Shown: positions 16,342-25,523, counted from the first letter of the stretch. The stretch: 64,000 bases of DNA from Pseudoruegeria aquimaris (GCF_900172235.1 NZ_FWFQ01000018.1:1-64000); one strand, 5' to 3'. Program-made: numbers and translations. Notes: generated from the letters alone by a model not told the origin.

Positions 16342-17373
16342 TCAGCCCCAGCAGAGCTTCATGCCCTCTTCCACCGAGATCGAGTCCACGCCCTCGGCCG
16401 GCCGGTCGGTCACGAGCGCCACGCCGGTGTCGAAGAAATCCTTGCCGTCGGAGGCCTGCGGCTTGGTGCCGTCCTTGGCCCAGGCGGCGATCGCCTCGAT
16501 GCCGAGGGAGGCCATCAGCAGCGGGTATTGCTGCGAGGTGGCACCGATCACGCCGTCGGCCACGTTCTGCACGCCGGGGCAGCCGCCATCGACGGAGACG
16601 ATGAGCACGTCGTTTTCCCGCCCGATCGCCTTAAGGGCTTCGTAGGCCCCGGCCGCTGCCGGCTCGTTGATGGTGTGGACCACGTTGATGGAGGGATCCT
16701 TGGCCAGAAGGTTCTCCATCGCGCGGCGGCCGCCTTCCTCGTTGCCGGCCGTCACGTCGGAGCCGACGATGCGCGGATCGTCCTCGTCGCCGATCACGTT
16801 GGGATCGGCCAGATCGATGCCGAAGCCCTGCAGGAAGCCCTGGTTGCGCAGGACATCCACCGTCGGCTGGGAGACGGCGAGGTCGAGCGTGGCGATGCGG
16901 GCGTTGGCCACGCCTTCTTCACCGAGCGTCGCGGCGGCCCATTTGCCGATCAGTTCCCCGGCCAGGAAGTTGTCCGTGGCGAAGGTCATGTCGGCGGCGT
17001 CGATGGGCTCCAGCGGCGTGTCGAGCGCGATCACGAGGATGCCCGCATCCCGCGCCTGCTTCACGACGGGCACGATGGAGGCGGTGTCGGACGCGGTGAG
17101 CAGGATACCCTTTGCGCCGTTGGCGATGCAGGTCTCGATGGCCTGCACTTGTGTTTCATGGTCGCCGTCCACCTTGCCGGCGTAGCTGTTGAGGGTGATC
17201 CCAAGCTCTTCGGCCTTGGCCGTCGCGCCCTCGCGCATCTTCACGAAGAAGGGGTTGGTATCGGTCTTGGTGATCAGGCAGGCGCTGATGCCGTGGCCGT
17301 CCGCGAAGGCGGGGGCGGCGGACAGGGCGATGGCGGCGACGGCGCTGCCGAAAAGGCTTTTGCGAATGGTCAT
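16342..17373 (-). CDS. frcB: Fructose ABC transporter, periplasmic sugar-binding protein
   Basis: The 343-residue precursor has a cleavable signal peptide ([20 protein letters not shown] then PAFADG). Its mature part is a type I periplasmic binding protein: [19 protein letters not shown] at the start, [19 protein letters not shown], and [16 protein letters not shown] lies nine bases before ATG 17373, which overrides a longer frame. It captures the sugar for FrcC and FrcA. It is the first gene of the operon and is transcribed away from frcR; the palindrome in between is the likely operator. Confidence 0.87.
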   Translation of the reverse strand: MTIRKSLFGSAVAAIALSAAPAFADGHGISACLITKTDTNPFFVKMREGATAKAEELGITLNSYAGKVDGDHETQVQAIETCIANGAKGILLTASDTASIVPVVKQARDAGILVIALDTPLEPIDAADMTFATDNFLAGELIGKWAAATLGEEGVANARIATLDLAVSQPTVDVLRNQGFLQGFGIDLADPNVIGDEDDPRIVGSDVTAGNEEGGRRAMENLLAKDPSINVVHTINEPAAAGAYEALKAIGRENDVLIVSVDGGCPGVQNVADGVIGATSQQYPLLMASLGIEAIAAWAKDGTKPQASDGKDFFDTGVALVTDRPAEGVDSISVEEGMKLCWG

Positions 17374-17469
17374 GAGGTTCCTCCCTAGAACTCTGAGCGT
17401 GCCCCTTTGCCCCTCCACGGGCCGGGCGACGCGTTTCAAGACACACGCTTTGCCGATTCCTGTCAATAA

Positions 17470-17488
17470 ATAAATCAAGTTGATTTAT
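17470..17488. promoter_or_regulatory. Perfect palindrome, candidate FrcR operator
   Basis: ATAAATCAA-G-TTGATTTAT is a perfect 9-bp inverted repeat about one central base. It lies in the AT-rich centre of the 164-base space between the divergent frcB and frcR starts. ROK repressors bind such AT-rich dyads and are released by the sugar. The site is 97 bases from frcB and 50 from frcR. Confidence 0.6.
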
Positions 17489-17537
17489 GTATGGAACCGA
17501 TTGACAATCGCCGGCAGGGAGCGGAGGAGGCTTTCCC

Positions 17538-18758
17538 GTGGAACGTGAAGACAGAGCAGACGGCCCCCCACCGCCGGGCGCGCGGATCTCGACGCTGAGA
17601 AGCGGGGCCAACAGCGCGCGCGTGCGCGAACACAACGAGCGGCTCGTGCTCTCGCTCCTGCGCCGCCACGAAACGCTTTCGCGCGCCGAGGTCGCCCGCC
17701 TCTCCGGCCTGTCGGCCCAGACGGTGACCGTCATCATGCGCGCGCTGGAAGAAGAAGAGCTGCTGCTGCGCGGAGAGCCGGTGAAGGGCAAGGTGGGTCA
17801 GCCGTCGATCCCGATGCGGCTGAACCCGGAGGGCGTCTTCTCGATCGGGCTGAAAGTCGGCCGCCGCAGCGCGGATCTCGTGCTGATGGATTTCATCGGC
17901 CGGGAGTTGCAGCGCCGCCGCATTGCCTACCGGAATCCGCAGACGACCCGGATCGTGGAATTCGCCAGCAAGGGGGCCTCCCAGATGCTGGCCGCACTCC
18001 CCCCCGCGGCCCGCGCCCGCTGCGCGGGGATCGGCATCGCCACGCCGTTCGAACTGTGGAACTGGGGCGCGCAGGTGGGCGCTTCGCCGGAGGACATGGC
18101 CGCCTGGCGGGATTTCGATCTCGCCGCCGAGATCGAGGCCGCCACCGGACTGCCGACCTACCTGCAGAACGACGCCACGGCCGCCTGCGGCGCCGAACTG
18201 GCGCTCGGGCGGGGGCGCGAGTTCGAGAACTACTGCTACTTCTTCATCGGCTTCTTCATCGGCGGCGGCATCGTGCTGAACAACGCGGTTTTCGAAGGCC
18301 CGACCGGCAACGCCGGCGCGATGGGCGCCATGCCCCTGCCCGGCCGCGGCCCCGGCTACACCGCCCTGCTGGACGAAACCTCGCTCTTCACGCTCGAAAA
18401 CCGCCTGCGTGCGGCGGGCAGCGATCCCTCGGTGCTCTGGGAACATCCCGACAGCTGGGGCGATCTCGGGCCGCTGGTGACGGAGTGGGAGGACCTTGTG
18501 GCCGAGAACCTCGCCATGGCGGCGGCGGCGATCAGCGCTGTGATCGATTTCCCGACGATCGTGGTGGATGGAGGCTTCCCCGGCGAGGTGCGCGACAGGA
18601 TCGCCGCCAAGGCCAACGCCCGCTTCCAGGCGTTGGACCTGCGCGGCCTGAGCCCGCTCGAAATCGTGCCCGGCACCATCGGCCCCAATGCACCTTCCAT
18701 GGGCGGTGCGATCCTGCCGATCCTTGCGCGCTTCTTCATCACGCAGGCCGGGATCTAG
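17538..18758 (+). CDS. frcR: ROK-family transcriptional regulator of the fructose operon
   Basis: The 406-residue protein begins at a GTG preceded by GGAGGAGG. An N-terminal winged helix (LSRAEVARLSGLSAQTVTVI, about 47-66) is followed by the ROK sugar-kinase-like domain with YLQNDATAACGAEL and GFFIGGGIVLNN. The zinc site normally found in ROK proteins (GH followed by CxCGxxGCxE) is absent: the region reads NAGAMGAM and has no cysteine cluster. It lies divergent from frcB as frcR does in Sinorhizobium meliloti, so repression of frcBCAK relieved by fructose is inferred. The later XylR-like ROK protein at 48086 keeps the zinc motif, so the loss here is specific. Confidence 0.82.
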   Translation: MEREDRADGPPPPGARISTLRSGANSARVREHNERLVLSLLRRHETLSRAEVARLSGLSAQTVTVIMRALEEEELLLRGEPVKGKVGQPSIPMRLNPEGVFSIGLKVGRRSADLVLMDFIGRELQRRRIAYRNPQTTRIVEFASKGASQMLAALPPAARARCAGIGIATPFELWNWGAQVGASPEDMAAWRDFDLAAEIEAATGLPTYLQNDATAACGAELALGRGREFENYCYFFIGFFIGGGIVLNNAVFEGPTGNAGAMGAMPLPGRGPGYTALLDETSLFTLENRLRAAGSDPSVLWEHPDSWGDLGPLVTEWEDLVAENLAMAAAAISAVIDFPTIVVDGGFPGEVRDRIAAKANARFQALDLRGLSPLEIVPGTIGPNAPSMGGAILPILARFFITQAGI

Positions 18759-18828
18759 AGCTTTCCAGCCTGGCAAAAAGAAGTGTCTCGCCCGGCGGCA
18801 AATAAATATGTCCCCCAATGGCACCCAA

Positions 18829-18856
18829 CAAAAAACCGGCGCCCAAGGCGCCGGTT
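18829..18856 (-). terminator. Rho-independent terminator of the tauABC operon
   Basis: On the minus strand a 10-bp perfect stem (AACCGGCGCC, TTG loop, GGCGCCGGTT) is followed by a run of T (complement of the A-run 18829-18835). It lies 26 bases after the tauC stop. Confidence 0.8.
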
Positions 18857-18882
18857 CCGTTCGCAGCGTCAGCCGAAACAGC

Positions 18883-20148
18883 TCAGGACTGCCCTTTCCA
18901 CGGCACGAGATATTCCTCGGCCTTGCGCATCAGGATGTCGATGCCGAAGCCGATGACACCGATCAGGATGATCCCCATGATCACAATGTCGGTGAGCTGG
19001 AACTTGGAAGCGGCCACGATCATCTTGCCGGCCCCCATCTCGGCGGCCACGAGTTCCGCGGCCACCACCGTGCCCCAACAGACACCCATGGCAACCCGCG
19101 CGCCGGTGAAGATTTCCGGCAGCGAGTTGGGCACAATGACCTGCGTCAGGATCTGGCGCTTGGAGGCACCGAGCGAATAGGCGGCGTGCACCTTGGAGAT
19201 GTTCACCCCGGAAACCCCGGCCCGCGCCGCGATCGTCATGATCCATAGCGCCGCAAGGAACAGCAGAACGATCTTGCCCGTCTCGCCGATGCCGAACCAG
19301 ATGATGACCAGCGGGATCAGCGCAAGGGGCGGCACCGGGCGCATGAATTCCACGATCGGATCGAACCAGCCGCGGAACCAGCCCGAAAGCCCCATCGCGT
19401 AGCCCAGCGGGATGCCGACGAGACTGCCGAGGACGAAGCCCGCGACCACCCGGAACAACGACCAGCCGAGATGCTCCAGCAGCGTCACGCCCTGGTAGCC
19501 GTCTCCGAAGATCTCGATGAACCTTGCCCAGACAGCCTCGGGCGCGGGCATCCAGATCGGCTCCATCTGCATCCCCTTGGCGGGGGTGAAGTTGAGCGAG
19601 CCCTTGGCGGTGAGAAACACCGTGCCGTCGGCCACCTTCACGGTTTCCTCCGGCGCGATCGGCTGGCCGTCCACGGCGATCACGCCGTAGCCCTCCTGAT
19701 CGCCGCCCTCGTCGTTGCGGATCACCCGCACGAGGCCGGAGCGCCAGGCGCCGATCTTGGCGCCGTCATCCTTGGCGAAACCGTCGCCGCCGCCGCTTTC
19801 GGGCGCCTCGGCTTCATCGCCGACCTTGAAGACGTTCACCGTCACGGTGGCGTCGTCCGTCTCCCCGGCGGCATTTTGCGCGGTGTAGGTGAAGCTGGTT
19901 TCGCCCAGGAACGGCCCGGGCACGTGGAACGGCACGAGCTTGGAGCCGGTGAAGGCGCCCCAGATCAGGAAGATCGCCACGACCGAGATCACCGAGGCGA
20001 CCCTGTCGGCGTTGACCGCGCTTTCGTCCCCGAAGGTCACGGTCTTCAGGCTGGTGTAGTCCACCGCCTTGCGCATGCCGCGGCGTATGAGTTTCACGAC
20101 GACGAAAGCGCCGAGGAAAATGGCGACGTAGATCAGAAGGATCGTCAT
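18883..20148 (-). CDS. tauC: Taurine ABC transporter permease with an inserted Ig-like segment
   Basis: The 421-residue protein is about 150 residues longer than ordinary TauC/SsuC permeases. Residues 200-415 are the typical permease: MPAPEAVWARF, EFMRPVPPLALIPLVIIWFG and the coupling loop AAYSLGASKRQIL. The first membrane segment (about 2-19) and a second (51-67) lie before a hydrophilic block, residues 81-195. This block contains SFTYTAQNAAGETDDATVTVNV and GTVFLTAKGSLNFTPAKG, which look like beta strands of bacterial Ig/cadherin-like repeats. The block falls in the expected periplasmic loop. The ATG overlaps the tauB stop. Taurine specificity comes from the neighbours tpa, tauR and xsc. Confidence 0.82.
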   Translation of the reverse strand: MTILLIYVAIFLGAFVVVKLIRRGMRKAVDYTSLKTVTFGDESAVNADRVASVISVVAIFLIWGAFTGSKLVPFHVPGPFLGETSFTYTAQNAAGETDDATVTVNVFKVGDEAEAPESGGGDGFAKDDGAKIGAWRSGLVRVIRNDEGGDQEGYGVIAVDGQPIAPEETVKVADGTVFLTAKGSLNFTPAKGMQMEPIWMPAPEAVWARFIEIFGDGYQGVTLLEHLGWSLFRVVAGFVLGSLVGIPLGYAMGLSGWFRGWFDPIVEFMRPVPPLALIPLVIIWFGIGETGKIVLLFLAALWIMTIAARAGVSGVNISKVHAAYSLGASKRQILTQVIVPNSLPEIFTGARVAMGVCWGTVVAAELVAAEMGAGKMIVAASKFQLTDIVIMGIILIGVIGFGIDILMRKAEEYLVPWKGQS

Positions 20149-20948
20149 TGTGCTGCCTCCGTGCGGCCCATGATTTCTTCTTCCATTTCCCAGATCATCG
20201 AAAGAATCTCATCGCGGGTCTCGGCGAAGCCCTCGCTCTTCTTCACGTCGCGAAGATCCGCGCCCACGCCCCTGTCCGCGAAGGGCAGCTGGTATTCCTT
20301 GTGGATTCGTCCGGGGCGCGGCGCCATCACCAGCAGCCTTTCGCCCAGCAGCAGCGCCTCTTCCACGGAGTGGGTGATCAGGATCACCGTCTTTCCGCTC
20401 TCCTTCCACAGCTTCAGCACCAGCGCCTGCATCTTCTCCCGCGTCAGCGCGTCCAGCGCGCCGAGGGGCTCGTCCATCAGGATCACGTCCGGCTCGTTGG
20501 CCAGGCACCGCGCCAGCGCAACCCGCTGCTGCATCCCGCCGGAAAGCTCGTAGACGGCCTTCTCCTTGAAGTCCTGCAATCCCACCACGTCCAGAAGGTG
20601 ATCGGTGATCTCGTCGCGCTGCTTCTTCGGCATCCCCTTCATGCGGGGGCCGAAATCGACGTTCTTGCGCACGTTCATCCATTCGAACAGCGCGCCCTTC
20701 TGGAACACCATGCCGCGCTCCGGGCTCGGCCCGTGCACCGGCTTGCCGTGCAGGCGGATTTCGCCCTCCGTGGGGGCGAGAAAGCCCGCGATGATGTTGA
20801 GAAGAGTCGTCTTCCCGCAGCCGGAAGGCCCGAGAACCGACATGATCTCCCCTTCCTTGATGTCCAGTGACACGTTCTTGAGTGCCTGCACCGATGTTCC
20901 GTTCGGCAGATCGAACCGCATCGAGATGTTGTCTATCGACAAGCCCAC
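20145..20948 (-). CDS. tauB: Taurine ABC transporter, ATP-binding protein
   Basis: The 267-residue ATPase has Walker A GPSGCGKTT (40-48), signature LSGGMQQR, Walker B VILMDEPLGALD and an H-loop ILITHSVEEAL. It belongs to the nitrate/sulfonate/taurine subgroup, seen in the phrase ERGMVFQKGALFEWMNV. It couples ATP hydrolysis to taurine import through TauC. A stem-loop separates it from tauA, and it overlaps tauC by four bases. Confidence 0.88.
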   Translation of the reverse strand: MGLSIDNISMRFDLPNGTSVQALKNVSLDIKEGEIMSVLGPSGCGKTTLLNIIAGFLAPTEGEIRLHGKPVHGPSPERGMVFQKGALFEWMNVRKNVDFGPRMKGMPKKQRDEITDHLLDVVGLQDFKEKAVYELSGGMQQRVALARCLANEPDVILMDEPLGALDALTREKMQALVLKLWKESGKTVILITHSVEEALLLGERLLVMAPRPGRIHKEYQLPFADRGVGADLRDVKKSEGFAETRDEILSMIWEMEEEIMGRTEAAQ

Positions 20949-20985
20949 GCTCTTGTCCCCTTAAGCTTGCAGTATGCTTTCGAAA

Positions 20986-21020
20986 GAAGGGGCCACGGGA
21001 ATGTTCCTCGTGGCCCCTTC
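20986..21020 (-). promoter_or_regulatory. Long stem-loop between tauA and tauB
   Basis: GAAGGGGCCACG (20986-20997) and CGTGGCCCCTTC (21009-21020) are perfect 12-bp arms. The 11-base loop GGAATGTTCCT continues the stem as GGAA/TTCC with one bulge. No T-run follows. This is a strong candidate for partial termination or 3'-end protection after tauA, giving more binding protein than permease. Confidence 0.65.
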
Positions 21021-21044
21021 CGATGTCTTGGCATCAGGCCTGGC

Positions 21045-22043
21045 TTACATGCCCTTGGCCGACATCAGCGGGCCGGTGTTGACGGCCGCGTCGTAGCTGT
21101 CGAGCGCGCTCGGGATGCTGCCGGCTTCCACGAAGACGCCCGCGACGCCCTTCATGAATTCCTGCGCACCGCCGCCGAGCCATTTCTCGCCCAGCTGCTC
21201 TTCCACGCTCGGGAACACGAAGGTGGCGATGGTTTCGGCCGTGGCTTCCTCGTCCATGCCGGCATCCTTGGCGATGACGGGCAGCATCTCGTCGGTGTGC
21301 TCGCCGGAGTTCCACATGGCGTTCATGTCGGCGGTCACCTTCAGGAACTTGGCCAGCAGTTCCGGCTCCTCGGAGACGAAGTTCGCCGGGGCGCTGGTCA
21401 CGTCGAAGACGAGGATGCCCAGTTCTTCCTTCTCGGCGCCGGTCAGCAGCACGTTGCCGTGCTCCTTCATGCGGCGCAGCGCACCGCCCCAGCCGCAGAC
21501 CATGTCGAGGCTGCCCTGCGCGAAGGCGGCCGCGCCGTCCGGCGGCGCCATGTCCACGATCTCCATCGTGCCGATGTCCACGCCGAAGTGGTCCATCTGC
21601 TTCAGGAAGCCGTAGTGCGCGGCGGTGCCGATCGGCACGCCGACCTTCTTGCCTTCCAGTTCCTTGGCGCTGTCCTTGTCGATCTCCAGCGCATCGGCCA
21701 CGACGCAGTTGTCGTTCTCGGAGTAGCTCACCGCCACGTCTACGACCTGGATGTCCTGCCCGGCGGAGGCGGCGACGACGAAGGGCGGCACGCCCTGCGA
21801 AACGGAGATCTGCACATCCCCGGAGGCCATGGCCGCCGACATGGCGGTGCCGGCGTCGAAGGACACCCAGTTCACCTTCACGCCCAGCGCTTCGTCATAC
21901 ATTCCCTTGGCCTTGGCGTATTGGAACGGCATCGGCCACTCCAGGAAGTAGGCCACCGTGATCTCGTCGGCGGCCTGCGCCTGCACGGCTCCGAGGGCGG
22001 CAAGCCCGGCGACGGAACCGATCAGCTTGGATTTCAAAGTCAT
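21045..22043 (-). CDS. tauA: Taurine ABC transporter, periplasmic binding protein
   Basis: The 332-residue precursor has a signal peptide (MTLKSKLIGSVAGLAALGAV then QAQAADE). The mature part is a type II binding protein of the sulfonate/taurine/nitrate group: ITVAYFLEWPMPFQYAKAKG, VSFDAGTAMSAAMASGDVQI, VGVPIGTAAHYGFLKQ and LDMVCGWGGALRRM. It binds taurine in the periplasm and delivers it to TauBC. It is the first gene of tauABC and is divergent from tpa, which removes the amino group of imported taurine. Confidence 0.87.
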   Translation of the reverse strand: MTLKSKLIGSVAGLAALGAVQAQAADEITVAYFLEWPMPFQYAKAKGMYDEALGVKVNWVSFDAGTAMSAAMASGDVQISVSQGVPPFVVAASAGQDIQVVDVAVSYSENDNCVVADALEIDKDSAKELEGKKVGVPIGTAAHYGFLKQMDHFGVDIGTMEIVDMAPPDGAAAFAQGSLDMVCGWGGALRRMKEHGNVLLTGAEKEELGILVFDVTSAPANFVSEEPELLAKFLKVTADMNAMWNSGEHTDEMLPVIAKDAGMDEEATAETIATFVFPSVEEQLGEKWLGGGAQEFMKGVAGVFVEAGSIPSALDSYDAAVNTGPLMSAKGM

Positions 22044-22503
22044 TCGTTTCTCCCGTGTTGGTTGCCGCCGCAGCGGCAGTCATGCTCCGCCCCGGTCCGG
22101 CCGGCCTTGTTCGCCGTGTCCTGGGCCCATGCGGATGCGCCGCGGGGCGCAATTCTGCGAAGCGGCACCCCCGAAGCGTAAAAAAACCCCCTCACCAGTC
22201 AACGTTTAGTTTCCCGTGCGGCAGCCGCCCTGTCTGCCCACGGCGGCGCGGAGGATTGGCGGCCGCGCGCCAATTCCCCTTGTTTCGCTGGAGGTTGCCG
22301 CCCGATACCCCCCGCGCTCCAACGGGCACGAGGCGATTTCTGGCATCAAAGCTCCGGCAATACTGGCCCTATGGGTGGCTCCCGAACTCACCCAGATTGA
22401 CGCCAGATCAAGCAGCCCGCGAAAACGGATTCGCGGGGCCCTCACACAGCCGCCGCCCGACGGGCCGGCACCCTTTCCAGCCCACCCAACCGAGGTGCCC
22501 GAC
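22044..22503. other. 460-base divergent promoter region between tauA and tpa
   Basis: No gene is recognised here. The region must hold the promoters of tauA and tpa. The part next to tpa has two CTGGC-type boxes 23 bases apart (22340 and 22363), and a minus-strand CTGGCGTCAA at 22397-22406 may be a further half-site. An open frame runs into tpa from 22216, but it has no conserved residues or ribosome site before ATG 22504. Confidence 0.6.
22340..22372 (+). promoter_or_regulatory. TauR-type direct repeat upstream of tpa
   Basis: CTGGCATCAA (22340-22349) and CTGGCCCTAT (22363-22372) start 23 bases apart with a 13-base spacer. The same spacing and closely related boxes occur before xsc (25524). 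MocR regulators bind direct repeats, so this is the expected TauR site for tpa and perhaps tauA. Confidence 0.6.
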
Positions 22504-23907
22504 ATGAACGCCAACTTCCAGTCCAACGATCTCGGCGAAGTCATCGAAGCCGACCGCGCCCACCTCTGGCATCACCTGATCCAGCACAAGCCGTTCGAAA
22601 CGATCGATCCCCGGATCATCGTCGAAGGCAAGGGCATGCGCGTCTGGGATGCGACGGGAAAGGAGCACCTCGATGCCGTCTCCGGCGGCGTCTGGACGGT
22701 GAACGTGGGCTACGGCCGCGAGAGCATCGCCGACGCGGTGCGCGAACAGCTGGTTAAGATGAACTACTTCGCCAATTCCGCCGGCTCCATCCCCGGCTCC
22801 TTGTTCGCCAAGAAGCTGATCGAGAAGATGCCGGGCATGAGCCGCGTCTACTACGTGAACTCCGGATCGGAGGCCAACGAGAAGGCCTTCAAGATGATCC
22901 GCCAGATCGCGCACAAGAAATACGGCGGCAAGAAAACCAAGATCCTCTACCGCCACCGCGACTACCACGGCTCCACGCTGGCCGCGATGTCGGCCGGCGG
23001 GCAAGATGAGCGCAACGCGCAATACGGCCCCTTCGCGCCGGATTTCGTCCGGGTGCCGCATTGCCTCGAATACCGCAAGGAAGAGCTGGGCCTCGGCCAC
23101 CTCTCCGGCGCCGACTTCGGCCGCGCCGCCGCGGATCTGATCGAAGAGGTGATCCTGCGCGAAGGCCCCGAGACGGTGGGCGGCCTCTGCCTCGAGCCGG
23201 TGACGGCGGGCGGCGGCGTCATCACCCCGCCGGAAGGCTACTGGGAGCGCGTGCAGGAGATCTGCGAGAAATACGATATCCTGCTGCACATCGACGAGGT
23301 CGTCTGCGGTGTCGGCCGCACCGGCGAATGGTTCGGCTACCAGCACTACGGCATCAAGCCCGATTTCGTGACCATGGCGAAGGGCGTCGCCTCGGGCTAC
23401 GCGGCCATCGCCTGCTGCGTGACCACCGAGAAGGTCTTCGAGATGTTCAAGGAAGATGCCAGCGATCCGATGGGCTACTTCCGCGACATTTCCACCTTCG
23501 GCGGCTGCACCGCCGGCCCGGCGGCGGCGCTGGAAAACATGCGCATCATCGAGGACGAGGGCCTGCTGGAGAACACCACGAAGATGGGCGAACGCCTGCT
23601 CGCGAACCTCGAAGCACTCAAGGCCAAACACCCCGTCATCGGCGACGTGCGCGGCAAGGGGCTCTTTGCCGGCGCCGAACTGGTGGCGGACCGCGAGACC
23701 AAGCAGCCGCTGGACGAGAAGCTCTGTCAGGCCGTGGTGGCCGATTGCATGGCGCAGGGCGTTATCATCGGCGTCACGAACCGCAGCCTTCCGGGCTTCA
23801 ACAACACGCTCTGCTTCAGCCCCGCGCTGATCTGCACCGCCGAAGACATCGACGCCATCACCGAGGCCGTCGACAAGGCGCTGACCAAGGTCATCGCCGC
23901 CGCCTGA
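22504..23907 (+). CDS. tpa: Taurine:pyruvate aminotransferase
   Basis: The 467-residue class III aminotransferase has NSGSEANEKAFKM (PLP phosphate region), YHGSTLAAMS, the Asp of HIDEVVCGVGRTG that contacts the pyridine nitrogen, and the Schiff-base Lys 293 in TMAKGVASGY. It would transfer the amino group of taurine to pyruvate, giving sulfoacetaldehyde and alanine. ATG 22504 is chosen since the conserved protein starts there and GAGGTG lies upstream. Other class III enzymes look alike, and the assignment depends on the adjacent tauABC, tauR and xsc. Sulfoacetaldehyde then feeds Xsc. Confidence 0.87.
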   Translation: MNANFQSNDLGEVIEADRAHLWHHLIQHKPFETIDPRIIVEGKGMRVWDATGKEHLDAVSGGVWTVNVGYGRESIADAVREQLVKMNYFANSAGSIPGSLFAKKLIEKMPGMSRVYYVNSGSEANEKAFKMIRQIAHKKYGGKKTKILYRHRDYHGSTLAAMSAGGQDERNAQYGPFAPDFVRVPHCLEYRKEELGLGHLSGADFGRAAADLIEEVILREGPETVGGLCLEPVTAGGGVITPPEGYWERVQEICEKYDILLHIDEVVCGVGRTGEWFGYQHYGIKPDFVTMAKGVASGYAAIACCVTTEKVFEMFKEDASDPMGYFRDISTFGGCTAGPAAALENMRIIEDEGLLENTTKMGERLLANLEALKAKHPVIGDVRGKGLFAGAELVADRETKQPLDEKLCQAVVADCMAQGVIIGVTNRSLPGFNNTLCFSPALICTAEDIDAITEAVDKALTKVIAAA

Positions 23908-23999
23908 TCTCCGCGATCTTCCGCTGCGCGGCCCTCCACCCGCGCGCGGACCGTCACGCCGCCCCGGATGCGGGCTCTGGCCCTCGGCGGGGCGGCGTG

Positions 24000-24031
24000 A
24001 TACATCCAGATCTCCACCCGCGTAATGCCAG
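24000..24031 (-). promoter_or_regulatory. TauR-type direct repeat overlapping the tauR leader
   Basis: On the minus strand CTGGCATTAC (24031 to 24022) and CTGGATGTAT (24009 to 24000) are 22 bases apart. They match the boxes before tpa and xsc and end 14 bases before the tauR start, so binding would probably block tauR expression (autoregulation). A further CTGGCCCTCG lies at 23977 on the plus strand. Confidence 0.5.
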
Positions 24032-24044
24032 ATGGAGATCTGCC

Positions 24045-25514
24045 TTGGCCATTCCCGCTGAAACGTTGTTCCTCGATCCCCGCATGGAGGGCACGCTTCA
24101 GCAGCAGATCCAGCAGATGGTGGCGCAGGGCATTCTTTCGGGGCGGTTCCAGCCCGGCGAGAAGATGCCCTCCTCCCGCAAGCTCACCCAGCAGCTCGGC
24201 GTCAGCCGGATCACCGTCACGCTGGCCTATACCGAGTTGATGGCCGACGATTACCTCACCTCCCGCGGGCGGTCGGGCTACTACGTGTCCGAGAACGCGC
24301 CGCGCACCCCGCAGTTCGAGCCGCCGAAACAGGCTCCGTCCCGCGCGGTGGACTGGAACCGCGCTCTCGGCCAGCGCTTCGCCGGCGCCCCCAGCCTGCG
24401 GCGCCCCGAAAACTGGCGCGAATACCGCTACCCGTTCATCTACGGCCAGACCGACCCGACGCTCTTCGACCACCAGAACTGGCGGCTCTGCGCGGTGAAG
24501 GCCCTCGGGCAGCGCGATTTCGAGGCTCTGACGGCGGACTACTACGAAAGGGACGACCCGCAGCTCATCGAGTTCATCGCCCGCCACACTCTGCCGCGCC
24601 GGGGCATCCTCGCCCGCCCCGAGGAAATCCTCGTCACCATGGGGGCACAGAACGCGCTCTGGCTGGCGGCGCAGGTGCTGCTGAACCAGCGCCGCACCGT
24701 GGCGATGGAAAACCCCTGCTACCCCGGCCTGCGCAACGCGCTCGCCCAGACGCGCTGCATCACCCACCCCGTGGACATCGACGCCGACGGCCTGCCGCCC
24801 GAAGCCCTGCCCGAGGATCTGGACGTGGTTTTCGCCACGCCCAGCCACCACTGCCCCACAGCGGTGACGATGCCCCTGGAGCGCCGCCAGAAGCTGATCG
24901 ACATGGCCTCGGAGCGGGACTTCATGATCGTGGAAGACGACTACGAATTCGAAATGTCCTTCCTCAAGGCCCCCTCTCCCGCGCTGAAAAGCATGGATCG
25001 AGACGGCCGCGTGATCTATGTCGGCTCGTTCTCCAAGTCGCTGTTTCCGGGCCTGCGGCTGGGCTACCTCGTGGGGGCGGAGCCCTTCATCCGCGAGGCC
25101 CGCGCCCTGCGCGCCGCCATCCTGCGCCACCCGCCCGGCCACATCCAGCGCACCGCCGCCTATTTCCTGTCGCTGGGCCACTACGACAGCCTGATCCGCC
25201 GCATGGGCCGCGCCTACCACGAGCGGCGCACCGTGATGGAGGAGGCAATCCGCACCCACGGGCTCAAGATCGCCGGCGCCAATGCCTTCGGCGGCTCCTC
25301 CTTCTGGATGGAAGCGCCCGAAGGCGTCGATACCGGGGTTCTGGCGCGCAACCTGCGCGCCGAAAGCGTGCTGATCGAGCCCGGATCCCCGATGTTCCTT
25401 CAGGACAACCCGCCGGGCCATTTCTACCGGCTCGGATATTCCTCCATCGCAGCGTCGCGGATTCCCGAGGGCATCGCGCGAATTGCCCGCGCCATCGAGC
25501 AGAGCACGTCCTGA
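24045..25514 (+). CDS. tauR: MocR/GntR-type PLP-dependent regulator of taurine genes
   Basis: The 489-residue protein fuses an N-terminal GntR winged helix (PGEKMPSSRKLTQQLGVSRITVTLAYTEL, about residues 37-65) to a fold-type I aminotransferase domain. The PLP lysine is in GSFSKSLFPGLRLGY (Lys 331). Start is TTG 24045 with GGAGA upstream; no ATG occurs before the conserved N-terminus, and the next ATG (24084) would lose 13 residues. TauR of Rhodobacter capsulatus, a MocR protein, activates taurine uptake genes in response to taurine. Its position between tpa and xsc supports the same role here. Confidence 0.87.
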   Translation: MAIPAETLFLDPRMEGTLQQQIQQMVAQGILSGRFQPGEKMPSSRKLTQQLGVSRITVTLAYTELMADDYLTSRGRSGYYVSENAPRTPQFEPPKQAPSRAVDWNRALGQRFAGAPSLRRPENWREYRYPFIYGQTDPTLFDHQNWRLCAVKALGQRDFEALTADYYERDDPQLIEFIARHTLPRRGILARPEEILVTMGAQNALWLAAQVLLNQRRTVAMENPCYPGLRNALAQTRCITHPVDIDADGLPPEALPEDLDVVFATPSHHCPTAVTMPLERRQKLIDMASERDFMIVEDDYEFEMSFLKAPSPALKSMDRDGRVIYVGSFSKSLFPGLRLGYLVGAEPFIREARALRAAILRHPPGHIQRTAAYFLSLGHYDSLIRRMGRAYHERRTVMEEAIRTHGLKIAGANAFGGSSFWMEAPEGVDTGVLARNLRAESVLIEPGSPMFLQDNPPGHFYRLGYSSIAASRIPEGIARIARAIEQSTS

Positions 25515-25523
25515 CCCCCGGCT

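Noticed and set aside
22216-22503. N-terminal extension of Tpa
   Set aside because: The open frame upstream of ATG 22504 covers the TauR boxes and lacks conserved residues; the family starts at the chosen ATG.
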